Below, piece by piece: positions 8,001 through 16,330 of a stretch of 32,304 nt of DNA. Location of the stretch: contig NZ_BSPC01000029.1 in NCBI RefSeq assembly GCF_030160835.1, forward strand, positions 1-32,304, written 5' to 3'. The notes beneath the pieces were generated by a model, which worked only from the letters and a program-made list of their open reading frames with translations, did not search any database and was not told where the DNA came from. The stretch comes from Labrys miyagiensis. GTDB lineage: Bacteria; Pseudomonadota; Alphaproteobacteria; Rhizobiales; Labraceae. Numbering within the stretch: the first letter of the stretch is position 1; every line of letters starts with the position of its first letter. The position numbers and the translations under genes were made by a program.

Positions 8001-8030
8001 CTAAGCTTTCAGGATAGGATTCGAATAGAC

Positions 8031-8162
8031 AATCGCAGGCATCCCTGCCTGCCTCTTGAAGCACCGCTCTCGACAAAAAAGACGGGCGCTTCAGAGCTTC
8101 CAGCCGGCTTCTTGCTTCTCCAGAAGTTACGGTTCCAAGAGCAGGCAGGGATGCCTGCGATT
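8031..8162. repeat. Inverted REP-like pair A
   Basis: Two near-identical arms of about 27 bp face each other at 8031-8058 and 8135-8162, differing by one inserted base. Each arm is itself a hairpin, GCAGGCA-TCCC-TGCCTGC. The 76 bp between the arms show no gene. It lies between the IS110 element and the end of the M23 peptidase gene, and fills most of the 352-bp gap 7842-8193 together with the IS upstream region. Confidence 0.8.
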
Positions 8163-8193
8163 CCCAGGCAGAAAGCCCGCGGTCCCCAGGGAA

Positions 8194-10080
8194 CTACTGC
8201 GTCAGCGCCGCTTCCAGCTTCTCGCGTTGCTGCTTGAACGCCACCAGCGCCCCGCCGCCGAGCACGCGTCCCGCCTCCAGCTTGATGCGCAGCGGATCGA
8301 CATTACGGCCGTTGATGCGCACCTCGTAATAGAGATGCGGGCCGGTCGACAGGCCAGTCGAGCCGATATAGGCGATGGTCTCGCCCTGGCGCACGCGGGT
8401 GCCGACCCTCATATTCCGGGGAAAGCCGGAGACATGGGCGTAGGTCGTCTCATAGCCCTGGTCGTGCAGCACGCGGATATATTTGCCGTAGCCCGACTCC
8501 TGGTCGATCTTCTCGATCACGCCCGATCCGGCCGCCGCCACGGGTGACCCGAAGGGAGCGGCGTAGTCGACGCCCTGGTGGAAACGCCGGTCGTGCAGGA
8601 CGGGATGGATGCGCCAGCCGAAGCCGTCGCCCAGCCGGCCGTTGGCCACGGGCTTGCGCAGGAGCATCACGGTCTGCGAATGGCCGTCCTCGTCATAATA
8701 GTCGGTGCTGCGATCGTCAGGCGAGGTGAAGCGATAGTAGCGATGTGTCTCGCCAGCGACGGTGAGGCCTGCGAAGGTCAGCTCCTGCTGGCCGTCGTCG
8801 TCGAGCGCATAGAGGATGTCGACGTTGTCATCAGGCGAAGCCGGCCCGTCGAGGTCGATATCGCGGCCGGCCAACCGCACCGCCTGGTCGACAACCGAGC
8901 GATCCATATTGTTGGCCTGCGCCAGGGCATAGAGGTTATCGCGCACGCTGATGCTCGGCCCGGTGGCTGGGACAGCGCCAGCGCCTGCCGGCGGCTTGGG
9001 CATGTCGGTGCTGGCCGTCGGCGGCGCCGACATTTCATCGTAGCTGCCATTATCGGCGAGGGCGACGGCGACCGGATCGTTCCCCGGGCGCTGCACGATC
9101 ACCCGGCTCGGGCGCACCGATGCCTTGTCGCCGGCAGTATCGGGCTGGACGACGGTGACCATCTCGCCGCCGGCGAAGAGGCCCGGCTTGCCGTCCGCCC
9201 ATCCAGGCATCCGGGCGGTGATGGCCTGCGCATCGTCGTTGCTGGCGCCGAAGGAGGTGAGAATCAGGGGCAGCGTGTCCTTCGGCTTGGCCATGATGAT
9301 CTTTTCGACCATGTCCTGCCGGTTGAGCGCCTCGGGAACCACCGTCATGTTGATGGCCTCGGCCCGGGCAAGCGTGTCCTCGCCATCGGCGTAGCCGAGC
9401 GCCGCGAGCGTTGCCGGATGCACGGCGCGGCGGCGGCGCACCGAGGTGCCGTAGCGAATCTCCGGTGGCATGGGATCGCCGGCCAGTTGCACCGGATCGG
9501 CATCGTCCGAAGGCTCCGCCCGTCTGGCTACCGCGGAGACCACGGCAACCGTCTCGCCCGGGCCAAGATGGGCCTGCAGACGATGCTGCGGCTTGGCGCC
9601 GAGGCTGGGCACGCTGAGCTCGCCGAGATGCACCTGCGAGGGAGCGATCTGGACTGTCGTCTTCAGCGGGTCGAGGCGATCGCCCCGCCCGTCGAGCGAC
9701 TCGTCGATCTCGGCCACAGTCGACCGGGCGAAAACGGCGACCGCGGCCCTGAAGTGCCATTTGCCGTGGAAGGCGACGTCGAGCGCGCCAAGCATCAGAA
9801 AGCAGGCCGCTCCCGCCATCAGCACGGTCGCCGTGAGCCAGCGCCGGTTGATGGCGCGCCGGTTGAGGCGTGGATCATTGGGCGACGACACGTTCAAGGG
9901 TGGCGGATCGGCCAGCCTTGCCGCGCGATAGGGCTGCAGGCGGGGATGATGCAGGTTCACGACCGGCAAATCCTGTCGCTGCACGAGGCCAGCCGCGGCT
10001 GCCTCGACGATTTCGGCCTGAGCATCATGATGGTTAACAAAATCATGATAGGGGCAGGAGTGTGACGAGGGCGTCACCAT
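8194..10080 (-). CDS. M23 (LytM-type) membrane-anchored peptidase
   Basis: This 628-residue protein has a cytoplasmic N-terminus of about 80 residues, one membrane segment (about 81-101, LTATVLMAGAACFLMLGALD), a long periplasmic region, and a C-terminal LytM domain from about residue 475. M23 enzymes cut peptidoglycan cross-links with one zinc ion. H501 and D505 (HQGVD), H549 (TYAHVSG) and H582 (GPHLYYE) are present, but the third zinc ligand of the usual HxH motif is Tyr584. Length and N-terminal design resemble the rhizobial RgsM-type growth and septation peptidases, which is an inference. The start at 10080 is ATG without a visible ribosome-binding site. The gene is followed by the palindromic repeat pair. 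Confidence 0.88.
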   Translation of the reverse strand: MVTPSSHSCPYHDFVNHHDAQAEIVEAAAAGLVQRQDLPVVNLHHPRLQPYRAARLADPPPLNVSSPNDPRLNRRAINRRWLTATVLMAGAACFLMLGALDVAFHGKWHFRAAVAVFARSTVAEIDESLDGRGDRLDPLKTTVQIAPSQVHLGELSVPSLGAKPQHRLQAHLGPGETVAVVSAVARRAEPSDDADPVQLAGDPMPPEIRYGTSVRRRRAVHPATLAALGYADGEDTLARAEAINMTVVPEALNRQDMVEKIIMAKPKDTLPLILTSFGASNDDAQAITARMPGWADGKPGLFAGGEMVTVVQPDTAGDKASVRPSRVIVQRPGNDPVAVALADNGSYDEMSAPPTASTDMPKPPAGAGAVPATGPSISVRDNLYALAQANNMDRSVVDQAVRLAGRDIDLDGPASPDDNVDILYALDDDGQQELTFAGLTVAGETHRYYRFTSPDDRSTDYYDEDGHSQTVMLLRKPVANGRLGDGFGWRIHPVLHDRRFHQGVDYAAPFGSPVAAAGSGVIEKIDQESGYGKYIRVLHDQGYETTYAHVSGFPRNMRVGTRVRQGETIAYIGSTGLSTGPHLYYEVRINGRNVDPLRIKLEAGRVLGGGALVAFKQQREKLEAALTQ

Positions 10081-10179
10081 CCACAAAAAGCACGTCTCCA
10101 GTCAATGCCCCCGCTGCTTCCCAAACCCCGAATTCGGGTTAGCGAGGCGCGGAATCGTCGTTCCGAAGCGCGAACGGCT

Positions 10180-10536
10180 CTATACCAGCCGCACCCCGTT
10201 CGGTACGGCACGCTCGGGCACAGCCAGCACGATCGCCCCGTCCTTGTCCGCAAAGCCGAGTGTCAGCACCTGCGACATGAACTTGCCGATCTGGCGCGGC
10301 GGAAAATTCACCACCGCCATCACCTGGCGCCCGACCAGTTCCTCGGCGCCATAATGCAGGGTGATCTGAGCCGAGGAGACCTTGATGCCGATTTTCTCGC
10401 CGAAATCGATGCGCATGCGGTAGGTCGGCTTGCGGGCCCCTTCGAGGGGCCCCGCTTCCAGGACCGTGCCGATGCGGATGTCAACTTTCAGGAAGTCGTC
10501 GAAGCTGATGACGGCGGCGGCTTCGGTACTGCTCAC
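10180..10536 (-). CDS. CsaA-like tRNA-binding domain protein
   Basis: This 118-residue protein is a single EMAP II / tRNA-binding OB-fold domain. It begins ISFDDFLKVDIRIGTVLEA and contains KPTYRMRIDFGEKIGIKVSSAQIT, followed by LVGRQVMAVVNFPPRQIGKFMSQVLTLG, the standard CsaA progression. Length matches CsaA, a dimeric protein with chaperone-like and tRNA-binding activity. The start is GTG at 10536, overlapping the upstream TetR-fold gene's TGA as GTGA, so the two are coupled. The 99 bp after the stop hold a palindrome, CCCGAATTCGGG, near 10127, but no clear terminator. Confidence 0.88.
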   Translation of the reverse strand: MSSTEAAAVISFDDFLKVDIRIGTVLEAGPLEGARKPTYRMRIDFGEKIGIKVSSAQITLHYGAEELVGRQVMAVVNFPPRQIGKFMSQVLTLGFADKDGAIVLAVPERAVPNGVRLV

Positions 10537-11273
10537 ACGGCCTCCGCATCGTCCTGGTCGCCGGACCGGCGACGGCGCGCATCGGCGAAATCGCGGAATC
10601 TCGTCCGCAGGCGCTCGCGCATGCGCGCGCGGCGCTCGTGCGAACGCTCCGCGATGCGGCAGAAGGGCTTGAAGATCTGGAACAAATCGTCCGCCCGCTC
10701 CATCCAGCGTTCGCCGGAGCGCAACTGCCGGTCGACTTCCTTCATGGTGACGGCGAGGCCTTCGTCGTCATCCTTCAGCCAGACCTTGATGATGCGCGAC
10801 CAGGCAAGCGCCAGACCCTGGGCCCGCACGGCGCCGAGCGGCCCTTCGGCGTCGATATCGGCGGCCACCAGCATCCATTGCATCGAATTGGTGACCACGC
10901 GGTTCCAGGCTGCCAGCGAGAGCGGATCGACGGCAAAGGCCTTGCTGATATTCTCGATCGCCGCCTTGTGCGGCGCCAGCACGTCGATGCGCCGCATCAG
11001 GACGTCGAAGAGCCTCTCGCGGGCCGGTTCATCGGCCATGCCCTCGTCGATACCGTCGAGCACCGCCTGGTCGACCTGCCGCGAATAGGCGGCGAGTATC
11101 GCACCCTTGGAGGGGAAAAGACCGCGCAATAGCGACAGTTTCAGCCCGGCCTTTCCGGCGATGTCATTGAGGCCGATATCCTTCCAGGCCGTCTCGGCAC
11201 TGAGTGCCAATAAGGCATCGATCGCAGCCTGGCGCGGATCGACGGCGCCTTCCTTCCGCGTTTTCTCAGCCAT
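10533..11273 (-). CDS. COQ9-like / TetR-fold protein
   Basis: This 246-residue protein starts with a TetR-type helix-turn-helix (AIDALLALSAETAWKDIGLNDIAGKAGLKLSLLRGLFPSKGAILAAY). The all-helical C-terminal domain includes DEPARERLFDVLMRRIDVLAPHKAAIENI. That combination is typical of alphaproteobacterial COQ9-family proteins, which share the TetR fold and assist ubiquinone synthesis. A true TetR regulator remains possible because the HTH region looks intact. A basic tail (RRARMRERLRTRFRDFADARRRR) ends the protein. I chose the ATG at 11273 because GCGAGGA lies about 7 nt upstream. The ATG at 11294 is too close to its own purine-rich stretch. Confidence 0.72.
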   Translation of the reverse strand: MAEKTRKEGAVDPRQAAIDALLALSAETAWKDIGLNDIAGKAGLKLSLLRGLFPSKGAILAAYSRQVDQAVLDGIDEGMADEPARERLFDVLMRRIDVLAPHKAAIENISKAFAVDPLSLAAWNRVVTNSMQWMLVAADIDAEGPLGAVRAQGLALAWSRIIKVWLKDDDEGLAVTMKEVDRQLRSGERWMERADDLFQIFKPFCRIAERSHERRARMRERLRTRFRDFADARRRRSGDQDDAEAV

Positions 11274-11376
11274 GACGAGTCCTCGCTGTTTCATTGCCTC
11301 TCTTCAGTGAAGATAAGCCGTCTACGGGCCGGATCAATGCGGCGCGTTGGCATGGCCATGAGAAGGCCAACCTCCC

Positions 11377-11474
11377 TAGAGCAAAGCGCGTTTACACGCA
11401 AACGCCCAGTGCTCTAACTCCTTGTTTTAACGCGTCTTTGCGATTCTCGTCGATTCCGTCAAAGCGCAAAACGC
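11377..11474 (+). repeat. MITE-like mosaic repeat, copy R1
   Basis: The copy begins TAGAGCAAAGCGCG, continues through CTTTGCGATTCTCGTCGATT, and ends GCGCAAAACGCC. It matches the copies at 13461 and 17529 over almost its whole length with scattered changes. Its right end has lost the GCTCTA terminus. It lies just upstream of the hybrid kinase gene, so it may form part of that gene's leader. Confidence 0.78.
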
Positions 11475-11489
11475 CATGGCGATGACTTG

Positions 11490-13427
11490 ATGTTGCCGGG
11501 GGCGGCCTCTACTGTTCGCGAACAAGCGCTTGACGGCACCAAACACGGCCAAGGAATGTTGCAGCAATCTGTGAAGAAGGCGCCTCTCAGTCCAGTGACG
11601 CTGGCGGCCGGCTTCGCCCTTCTGGCCGTCATTGTGGGATGCGCCGCCTGGCTTACCAATGCGCAGGCCGAAAACGAGCATTGGGTCTCACACACATTGC
11701 AGGTGCAGTCTGCCGTCGTGACCTCCTTCTCGACGCTGCAGGACGCCCAGATCGGCGTGCGTGGCCTGTTGATCGAGGACGATCTGTCGACGCTCGCTCC
11801 CTACACCAAGGCCGACCCGAGGATTCCCGCAACAATCGACCGTGTTGCCAGCCTGGTTGCCGACAATCCAGAACAGGCCGACCGCGTACGGCGCTATCGC
11901 GAATTCGCGCTCATGTCGCGCGATGCTTTCGACGGGGTTGTCGCGGCCTATAACGGCGGCGACCGTAGCAAGGCGGTTGCACTGCTCGTCGAGAGTCAGA
12001 AACAGGCCTTCATGAGCCAAGCCCGCTCCCTGGCGGACGAGATGGTGAAGGCCGAGCAGATGCTGCTCCAGCAGCGCACGAGGACGGTGAAGACCACCAC
12101 ATTCTGGCTGGATGTCTCCACCGCGCTGGCGGCTCTCGCTGCGATGGGGCTGGGTATCGGCACTTATTTCAGTGTCAAGTCGGCCAGTGACCAACTCGTC
12201 GCCAGCAACCGCCAGCTTGCCTCCGCCTATGCCTCCCTTCAGGACGAGATCGAGGAACGCACCAAGGTCGAGGCGCAGTTGCGCCAGTCCCAGAAGATGG
12301 AGGCGATCGGCCAGTTGACCGGAGGCGTGGCGCACGACTTCAACAACATGCTCGCCGTGATCATCGGCAATCTCAGCCTGCTGGTGCGCCGCTGGCGGCC
12401 TCAGGAAGGCAAGGCGGTACAATATATCGAGAACGCCCTCGCCGGCGCCCGCCGCGCCGAGACCCTGACGTATCGCCTGCTCGCCTTCTCCCGCCAGCAG
12501 CCCCTGGTTCCCCATGTGATCGACTGCAACAAGCTGGTCGGCGGCATGAATGACCTCCTCCGGCGCACGATCGGCGAGAATATCCAGGTGGAGACTGTGC
12601 TGGGCGCCGGCAACTGGCGCACCAGGACCGATCCGGCACAACTCGAGAGCGCCATCCTCAACCTCGCCGTCAATGCGCGCGATGCCATGCTCGAGGGCGG
12701 CAAACTGACCATCGAGACCGCCAACGCCTTCCTCGACGAAACCTATACCCGTCCGCTCGACGACGTTCCGCCCGGCCAATATGTGCTGATCTCCGTCACC
12801 GACAACGGCACGGGGATGCCGCCGGAGGTGCTGGCTCGTGCCTTCGATCCCTTCTTCACCACCAAGGCGGTGGACAAGGGCACCGGGCTCGGCCTCAGCC
12901 AGGTCTATGGCTTCGTGAAGCAATCCGGCGGCCATATCCGCATCTATTCGGAGCTCAGCCACGGCACGGCGATCAAGATCTACCTGCCGCGCACGGTGGA
13001 GCCGGAAAGCGCGCCCAGCCCCCTGATGCCAAGGACGGAGGAGATCCCGCTCGGGACGCACGAGCAGATCATCCTGGTGGTCGAGGACGAGAGCAGCATG
13101 CGCCGCTTTGCCGTGGATGCGCTGCGCGAACTCGGCTATTCCGTTATCCATGCTGAGAACGGCAAGGACGCGATCGCCCTTCTCGCCAATCATGAGCGCA
13201 TCGACCTGCTGGTCACCGACATCATCATGCCGGAGATGAACGGCCGGCAACTGGCGGACGAAATTCAGCGTCAGCGTCCCGGGGTGAAGGTGCTTTACAT
13301 GACCGGCTTCACCCGCAACGCCGTGGTGCATAACGGCGTGGTCGACGATGGCGTGAACCTGATGACCAAGCCATTCAGCCTGGCGGATTTTGCGGAACGC
13401 GTGGCGAGGCTGCTGCGGGTGGCGTGA
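11490..13427 (+). CDS. CHASE3 hybrid histidine kinase
   Basis: This protein of about 645 residues has TM1 at about 34-57. A periplasmic CHASE3 sensor follows, with the motif [16 protein letters not shown] near residue 90, then TM2 at about 203-228 and a coiled linker. The HisKA H-box is [13 protein letters not shown] with H282. The ATPase domain shows [24 protein letters not shown] and [12 protein letters not shown] fused C-terminal receiver (from about 525) has VVEDESSM, phospho-acceptor Asp in [13 protein letters not shown], and MTKPF. The phosphate is relayed to its own receiver, and no output domain is fused. The start is uncertain: TTG 11487, ATG 11490 and ATG 11556 are all possible and none has a good ribosome-binding site. 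Its ligand is unknown. Confidence 0.9.
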   Translation: MLPGAASTVREQALDGTKHGQGMLQQSVKKAPLSPVTLAAGFALLAVIVGCAAWLTNAQAENEHWVSHTLQVQSAVVTSFSTLQDAQIGVRGLLIEDDLSTLAPYTKADPRIPATIDRVASLVADNPEQADRVRRYREFALMSRDAFDGVVAAYNGGDRSKAVALLVESQKQAFMSQARSLADEMVKAEQMLLQQRTRTVKTTTFWLDVSTALAALAAMGLGIGTYFSVKSASDQLVASNRQLASAYASLQDEIEERTKVEAQLRQSQKMEAIGQLTGGVAHDFNNMLAVIIGNLSLLVRRWRPQEGKAVQYIENALAGARRAETLTYRLLAFSRQQPLVPHVIDCNKLVGGMNDLLRRTIGENIQVETVLGAGNWRTRTDPAQLESAILNLAVNARDAMLEGGKLTIETANAFLDETYTRPLDDVPPGQYVLISVTDNGTGMPPEVLARAFDPFFTTKAVDKGTGLGLSQVYGFVKQSGGHIRIYSELSHGTAIKIYLPRTVEPESAPSPLMPRTEEIPLGTHEQIILVVEDESSMRRFAVDALRELGYSVIHAENGKDAIALLANHERIDLLVTDIIMPEMNGRQLADEIQRQRPGVKVLYMTGFTRNAVVHNGVVDDGVNLMTKPFSLADFAERVARLLRVA

Positions 13428-13431
13428 CCCT

Positions 13432-13619
13432 TCCGGGTGCACGGGCATCTTGCCCGTACCTAGAGCAAAGCGCGGTTAGGCGCAAACGCCGCTTTGCTCT
13501 AACTCTTTGTTTCGACGCGTCTTTGCGATTCTTGCCGATTCCGTCAAATCGCAAAACGCTCTTGGAAACGAGACGCTTACGGGAGAAAAAGAACGGGCAG
13601 GATGCCCGTGCACCCGGAG
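13432..13619. repeat. Inverted REP-like pair B with a nested element
   Basis: Arms TCCGGGTGCACGGGCATC... (13432-13457) and its near-exact complement (13593-13619) face each other. Each arm contains the hairpin CGGGCA-TCT-TGCCCG or a one-base variant. The space between them is almost filled by mosaic repeat R2 (13461-13562). The pair starts 5 bp after the hybrid kinase stop and may act as its transcript 3' end. Confidence 0.8.
13461..13562 (+). repeat. MITE-like mosaic repeat, copy R2
   Basis: TAGAGC opens the copy and GCTCT closes it. The left palindrome pairs TAGAGCAAAGC with GCTTTGCTCTA. The right part contains TTTGCGATT and AATCGCAAA in inverted order. It is in the same orientation as R1 and lies inside the arms of REP pair B, which suggests insertion into that pair. 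Confidence 0.85.
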
Positions 13620-13641
13620 GCGGAAGCCGGCCCTCCCGACG

Positions 13642-14469
13642 TCAGGACGCCAGTTCCCCTGCCCGCTTCTGCGCCGCGAGCACCGCCCTCTCCACCAGCG
13701 GCGTCAGGCCATCATCGGCCATCAGCACGGCGAGGGCCGCCGCCGTGGTGCCGCCGGGGCTGGTGACGTTCTGGCGCAAGGTCGCGGCCGGCAGGTCGGA
13801 CTGATGCAGCAATTCGCCCGAGCCCACGATGGTGGCGCGGGCAAAGCGCATCGCCATATCGGTGGGCAGGCCCGCCTTGACACCCGCGGCCGCGAGCGCC
13901 TCCACGAGGTTGAAGACATAGGCCGGGCCGGAGCCCGACACCGCCGTCACCGCATCGATCAGCGCCTCGTCCTCGACCCATTCGACGGCCCCCGTCGAGC
14001 GCAGCAACGCATCGGCGGCGGCCCTCTGGGCCGACGTGACGAAGGCGTTGGGCACCGCGCCGGTGATGCCGCGGCCGACCGCCGCCGGCGTATTGGGCAT
14101 GGCTCGGACGATGGCGGTACTCGCAGGCAGTTCGGCGGCAATGCCGGCGATGGTCTTGCCGGCCATGATGGAGATGGCGAGCGTGTGCTTTCCGAACAAG
14201 GGCGCCACGGTCTTCATGGCAGCCAGCATCATCTGCGGCTTGATGGCCAGCAGGACCACGGCCGGCGTGCCGAAGCCGGCGAGATCAGGATTTACGGCGA
14301 TGCCGGTGCGGGTGAGCGCCGCACTCGCCTCGGGCGGCAGAAGCGGGTCGATCGCGCCAACCTCGGCTGGATCGAGGCCGAGCTTCAGCCAGCCCTCCAG
14401 CATGGCGCCGCCCATCTTGCCGGCGCCGAGAAGCAGCAGCTTGCCGCCGATGTCGAGTTTATCCGCCAT
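13642..14469 (-). CDS. proC: Pyrroline-5-carboxylate reductase
   Basis: This 275-residue enzyme catalyses the last step of proline synthesis, NAD(P)H-dependent reduction of pyrroline-5-carboxylate. The Rossmann start LLLLGAGKMGGAMLEGWLKLGL is visible, followed by VVLLAIKPQMM and ISIMAGKTI. The conserved C-terminal signature is AVSGSGPAYVFNLVEALAAAGVKAGL ... VTSPGGTTAAAL. Length is normal. The ATG at 14469 lies 4 nt after the stop of the YbjN gene, so the two are co-transcribed. The gene's 3' end faces REP pair B. Confidence 0.95.
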   Translation of the reverse strand: MADKLDIGGKLLLLGAGKMGGAMLEGWLKLGLDPAEVGAIDPLLPPEASAALTRTGIAVNPDLAGFGTPAVVLLAIKPQMMLAAMKTVAPLFGKHTLAISIMAGKTIAGIAAELPASTAIVRAMPNTPAAVGRGITGAVPNAFVTSAQRAAADALLRSTGAVEWVEDEALIDAVTAVSGSGPAYVFNLVEALAAAGVKAGLPTDMAMRFARATIVGSGELLHQSDLPAATLRQNVTSPGGTTAAALAVLMADDGLTPLVERAVLAAQKRAGELAS

Positions 14470-14473
14470 CGCC

Positions 14474-14974
14474 TCAGGCCTCGCCCACCGTCTCGAACAA
14501 CACGGCTTCGAGAGCCTCCTTCGGCGTCTTGCCGGCCCAGATCACGAATTGGAAAGCCTGGAAATAGCGCTCGCAGGTCTCGACCGCGATCTCGATCAGC
14601 GCCTCGCACTGCCGCGTGTTCACTTCCGCGCCACCTGCCAGGAACAGAGCGTGGCGGTACATGATGACCTGATCGGCATTCCAGACATCGAAATGCCCGA
14701 TCCACAGCTGCTCGTTGACGAGCGCGATGGTCTGCAGCAGGTCGGAATGGCGGCGCTTGGGAATCTTGGCGTCGAAAGAACAGGCCAGATGCAGCGATTC
14801 GATATCGTCCATCCAGGTGAAGGAGACGGCATAGTCGCAGCCATGCCCCTTCACGACGATGGAGATCTCGTCTTCGCCAAGCCTGTCGAAGGCCCAGTCA
14901 TGGAGACTCGCCAAGTGTTCGACGAGATCAACCGGATGACCGGCCCGCTCGCTCTGGAGCTCGATAACGGACAT
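14474..14974 (-). CDS. YbjN-domain protein
   Basis: This 166-residue protein has the YbjN fold. It starts with an amphipathic stretch, then FTWMDDIESLHLACSFDAKIP, LLQTIALVNEQLWIGHFDVW and VIMYRHALFLAGGAEVN, and ends with a helical region around YFQAFQFVIWAGKTPKEALEAVLFET. Family members are related to type III secretion chaperone folds and their role in alphaproteobacteria is not established. The ATG at 14974 has GGGAG about 6 nt upstream. It is followed 4 nt later by proC. The 150 bp between it and ubiK hold nothing I recognise. Confidence 0.85.
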   Translation of the reverse strand: MSVIELQSERAGHPVDLVEHLASLHDWAFDRLGEDEISIVVKGHGCDYAVSFTWMDDIESLHLACSFDAKIPKRRHSDLLQTIALVNEQLWIGHFDVWNADQVIMYRHALFLAGGAEVNTRQCEALIEIAVETCERYFQAFQFVIWAGKTPKEALEAVLFETVGEA

Positions 14975-15124
14975 TGCAACTCCCGGCGCCTTCGCAAAGG
15001 CGCATTCCTGCTGCGAATACCAAGTGAAGCGCAGCCTATGAGGGAGAGTTCAGCCATTCAGGCTGAATCGGCAAGGATTCGTTCCCGCCGTCCACAAGGT
15101 CGCCACGGCTTTATTGTCGCATGA

Positions 15125-15379
15125 TTATTCGGTGGAAAGTTTTGCTTCCAGCTCTGCTATGCGAGCGGCCAGACGCTCGTTTTCATCGCGGGCCTTGATC
15201 GCCATTTCACGCACGGCGTCGAATTCGTCACGGCGGACATAGTCGAGGTCGCGCATGATGCGCTCGGCCTGGCCACGCACGACGTTGTCGACCTCGCGGC
15301 GCACGCCCTGGGCGACGCCGGCGGCATCGGTCATCAGCTTGGCGAACTCATCATACATACGGCCGGTCTGCTGGGGCAT
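15125..15379 (-). CDS. ubiK: Ubiquinone biosynthesis accessory factor UbiK
   Basis: This 84-residue BMFP-type protein has an N-terminal amphipathic helix (MYDEFAKLMTDAAGVAQGVRREV) and a C-terminal coiled coil (YVRRDEFDAVREMAIKARDENERLAARIAELEAKL), the standard UbiK/YqiC layout. UbiK helps the cytoplasmic Ubi complex in aerobic ubiquinone synthesis by binding the lipid-handling components. The frame is open for many codons upstream, but the ATG at 15379 has a clear AAGGAG site and gives the normal family length. It diverges from lgt across 93 bp. Confidence 0.9.
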   Translation of the reverse strand: MPQQTGRMYDEFAKLMTDAAGVAQGVRREVDNVVRGQAERIMRDLDYVRRDEFDAVREMAIKARDENERLAARIAELEAKLSTE

Positions 15380-15472
15380 TGGAGAACTCCTTTGCATGCG
15401 TGGTAGCATGTCGTTGGCCTCCTTATAAGCATCCGCCTTGACGCTGTCACATCTTGCCGACACAAGGCGGAC

Positions 15473-16330
15473 ATGTACGAGCAATTCATAACCCTGCCCG
15501 ACCCGACCACGGTGCTGTTCCAGGCCGGCCCCGTGGCGCTGCGAATCTACGCACTCGAAATCGGACCTCTCCTCATCCGCTGGTATGCGCTGGGCTATAT
15601 TTTCGGCCTGCTCGGCGGCTGGTGGTATGCGCGCCGGCTTGTCGCCAACACCAGCCTGTGGACGGCGCAGCCGGGAACCCCAGCCCAGCTCGACGACCTC
15701 CTGATCTGGGTGACGCTCGGCGTGGTGCTGGGCGGAAGGCTTGGGCAGGTGCTGCTCTACGCACCCGGCTATTATTTCGCCAATCCCTGGGAGATCCCGC
15801 AGATCTGGCATGGCGGCATGGCCTTCCATGGCGGCCTGATCGGAGCGACGCTCGCCATCATCCTCTACGCCTGGGCCAACAGGATCCCGGTCCTCTCCTA
15901 TCTCGACGTCATCGCCGCCGTGGCGCCCTTCGGCATATTCCTGGTGCGCATCGCCAATTTCATCAATGGCGAATTGTGGGGCCGGCAAACCACCGATGTG
16001 CCATGGGCGATGATCTTCCCGGACCCGGAGGCCGGCGGCGTGCCCCGCCATCCCAGCCAGCTCTACGAGGCGGCGACCGAGGGCATCCTGCTCTTTGTGG
16101 CGCTGTTCGCCCTGACGCGTCTCGGCGCGCTCAAGCGCCCGGGCCTGGTCGCCGGCGTGTTCGGCCTCGGCTATGCCGCCGCCCGCTCCTTCTGCGAGCA
16201 GTACCGCGAGCCGGATGGCTGGGCCATCGACAATGTGCTCACCATCGGACAGGCCTATTCGCTGCCCATGGCCGTCATCGGCATCGGCCTAATTCTCAAC
16301 GCCTTCCTGCGCAAGCCGCAGCCGGCATGA
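15473..16330 (+). CDS. lgt: Prolipoprotein diacylglyceryl transferase
   Basis: This 285-residue polytopic inner-membrane enzyme transfers diacylglycerol from phosphatidylglycerol to the lipobox cysteine of prolipoproteins. Family motifs are clear: IRWYALGYIFGLLGGW near the start, WHGGMAFHGGLIG with the essential histidine, RIANFINGELWGR (the Lgt signature), and HPSQLYEA. Seven or so membrane segments are evident. The ATG at 15473 has AAGGCGG close upstream. Its stop overlaps the next start as ATGA, a conserved arrangement in Hyphomicrobiales. Confidence 0.96.
   Translation: MYEQFITLPDPTTVLFQAGPVALRIYALEIGPLLIRWYALGYIFGLLGGWWYARRLVANTSLWTAQPGTPAQLDDLLIWVTLGVVLGGRLGQVLLYAPGYYFANPWEIPQIWHGGMAFHGGLIGATLAIILYAWANRIPVLSYLDVIAAVAPFGIFLVRIANFINGELWGRQTTDVPWAMIFPDPEAGGVPRHPSQLYEAATEGILLFVALFALTRLGALKRPGLVAGVFGLGYAAARSFCEQYREPDGWAIDNVLTIGQAYSLPMAVIGIGLILNAFLRKPQPA

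Noticed and set aside
8031-8162. Reading pair A as the terminal inverted repeats of the IS110 element
   Set aside because: Both arms lie on the same side of the transposase gene, and the same architecture recurs at loci without any transposase.
8578-10065. Plus-strand open frame of nearly 500 codons opposite the M23 peptidase gene
   Set aside because: It has no domain signature. The minus strand encodes clear LytM motifs, and high GC content readily creates long antisense frames.
15380-16051. Long minus-strand open frame upstream of ubiK
   Set aside because: It is antisense to lgt, whose motifs are unmistakable. UbiK has its own start and AAGGAG site at 15379.
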